Shown piece by piece: positions 63,865 to 64,000 of a stretch of 64,000 nt of DNA. The position numbers and the translations under genes are program-made. Position 1 is the first letter of the stretch, and every line of letters begins with the position of its first letter. The notes under the pieces are model-generated. The model saw nothing but the letters and a program-made list of their open reading frames with translations. It did not search any database and was not told the DNA's origin. The DNA comes from Ruegeria sp. HKCCA6707 (GTDB lineage Bacteria > Pseudomonadota > Alphaproteobacteria > Rhodobacterales > Rhodobacteraceae). The stretch covers positions 186,001-250,000 of the forward strand of contig NZ_WQEG01000004.1 of assembly GCF_013033515.1 (NCBI RefSeq), in the 5' to 3' direction.

Positions 63865-64000
63865 GGGATGAACTCGAGTTTGCGGGCCCATTTCGGGTCG
63901 GTCCATTTTAGGTTCAGATGCCGGATATCTTCGGCCTTTGTATCTGACCGAAAGCTGAGCGTCAGCGCCGAATTCGGGGTTGAATCACCCAGTTTCTCGG
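63861..64000 (-). CDS. tsaE: C-terminal part of TsaE (tRNA t6A synthesis ATPase), truncated by window edge
   Basis: A frame read from the right edge ends TGA at 63861 and gives about 46 residues: EKLGDSTPNSALTLSF, DIRHLNLKWTDPKWARKLEF. The EKLGD and L-x-L-x-F pattern resembles the end of TsaE proteins (after the WPE motif). Gene order tsaE-amgK-murU is common in this group. The ATP-binding part is outside the window, so this rests on the tail and context. Confidence 0.6.
   Translation of the reverse strand, partial: EKLGDSTPNSALTLSFRSDTKAEDIRHLNLKWTDPKWARKLEFIP

Overview
This window looks like a chromosomal segment of a Roseobacter-group alphaproteobacterium (Rhodobacteraceae), and it contains the replication origin. 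Evidence for this is the block parB-parA-rsmG-mnmG-mnmE-rho-hemJ / AT-rich gap / maf-aroE-coaE-dnaQ, two perfect 16-bp parS palindromes, the moderately GC-rich and tightly packed genes (many 4-nt ATGA overlaps), and family-specific features such as the tsaE-amgK-murU-addB-addA-trxA run. I see no tRNA, rRNA, IS element, prophage or CRISPR array.

Positions 1-8,260 form a surface-polysaccharide locus. It holds the end of a KpsM-like capsule exporter permease and, divergently, cysQ, kdsB, galE, two tandem paralogous glycosyltransferases, a GT14-like protein with an unusual C-terminal half, and a two-part sulfotransferase. CysQ removes PAP, the by-product of PAPS-dependent sulfation, and KdsB makes CMP-Kdo. 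Together the genes suggest synthesis of a sulfated, possibly Kdo-anchored polysaccharide.

Positions 8,257-24,861 carry mixed housekeeping genes. They include an L,D-transpeptidase lipoprotein, a NavBac-type sodium channel, an Fe-S RNA methyltransferase, a pair of overlapping ABC exporters preceded by a striking 10-residue leader ORF and hairpin, cca, two NUDIX enzymes, hslO, a REC-phosphatase divergent from an HPt protein, ilvA, a membrane protein of unknown function, argG, an exported msrA and a ribokinase-like sugar kinase.

Positions 24,865-34,532 hold maeB, mutS, hrcA-grpE, rph-rdgB-hemW and a small DUF454 protein. Positions 34,522-45,035 are the origin region. Genes left of about 42.1 kb run leftward and genes to the right run rightward, away from a 404-nt gap that has DnaA-box-like sequences, an A+T-only stretch and a GANTC site.

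Positions 45,061-55,840 hold secB, fxsA, a Tim44-like gene, mltA-smr, an MFS/hydrolase pair, hslU and hslV separated by a convergent MFS gene, a DUF1127 small protein, two tandem Lin0512-family genes and trxA. Positions 55,901-64,000 are one leftward run (tsaE, amgK, murU, addB, addA) that joins tRNA modification, cell-wall sugar salvage and double-strand break repair. Start codons were re-chosen wherever a Shine-Dalgarno sequence or family alignment argued for it, and these choices are stated in each entry. Product names rest on motif recognition, without database searches.
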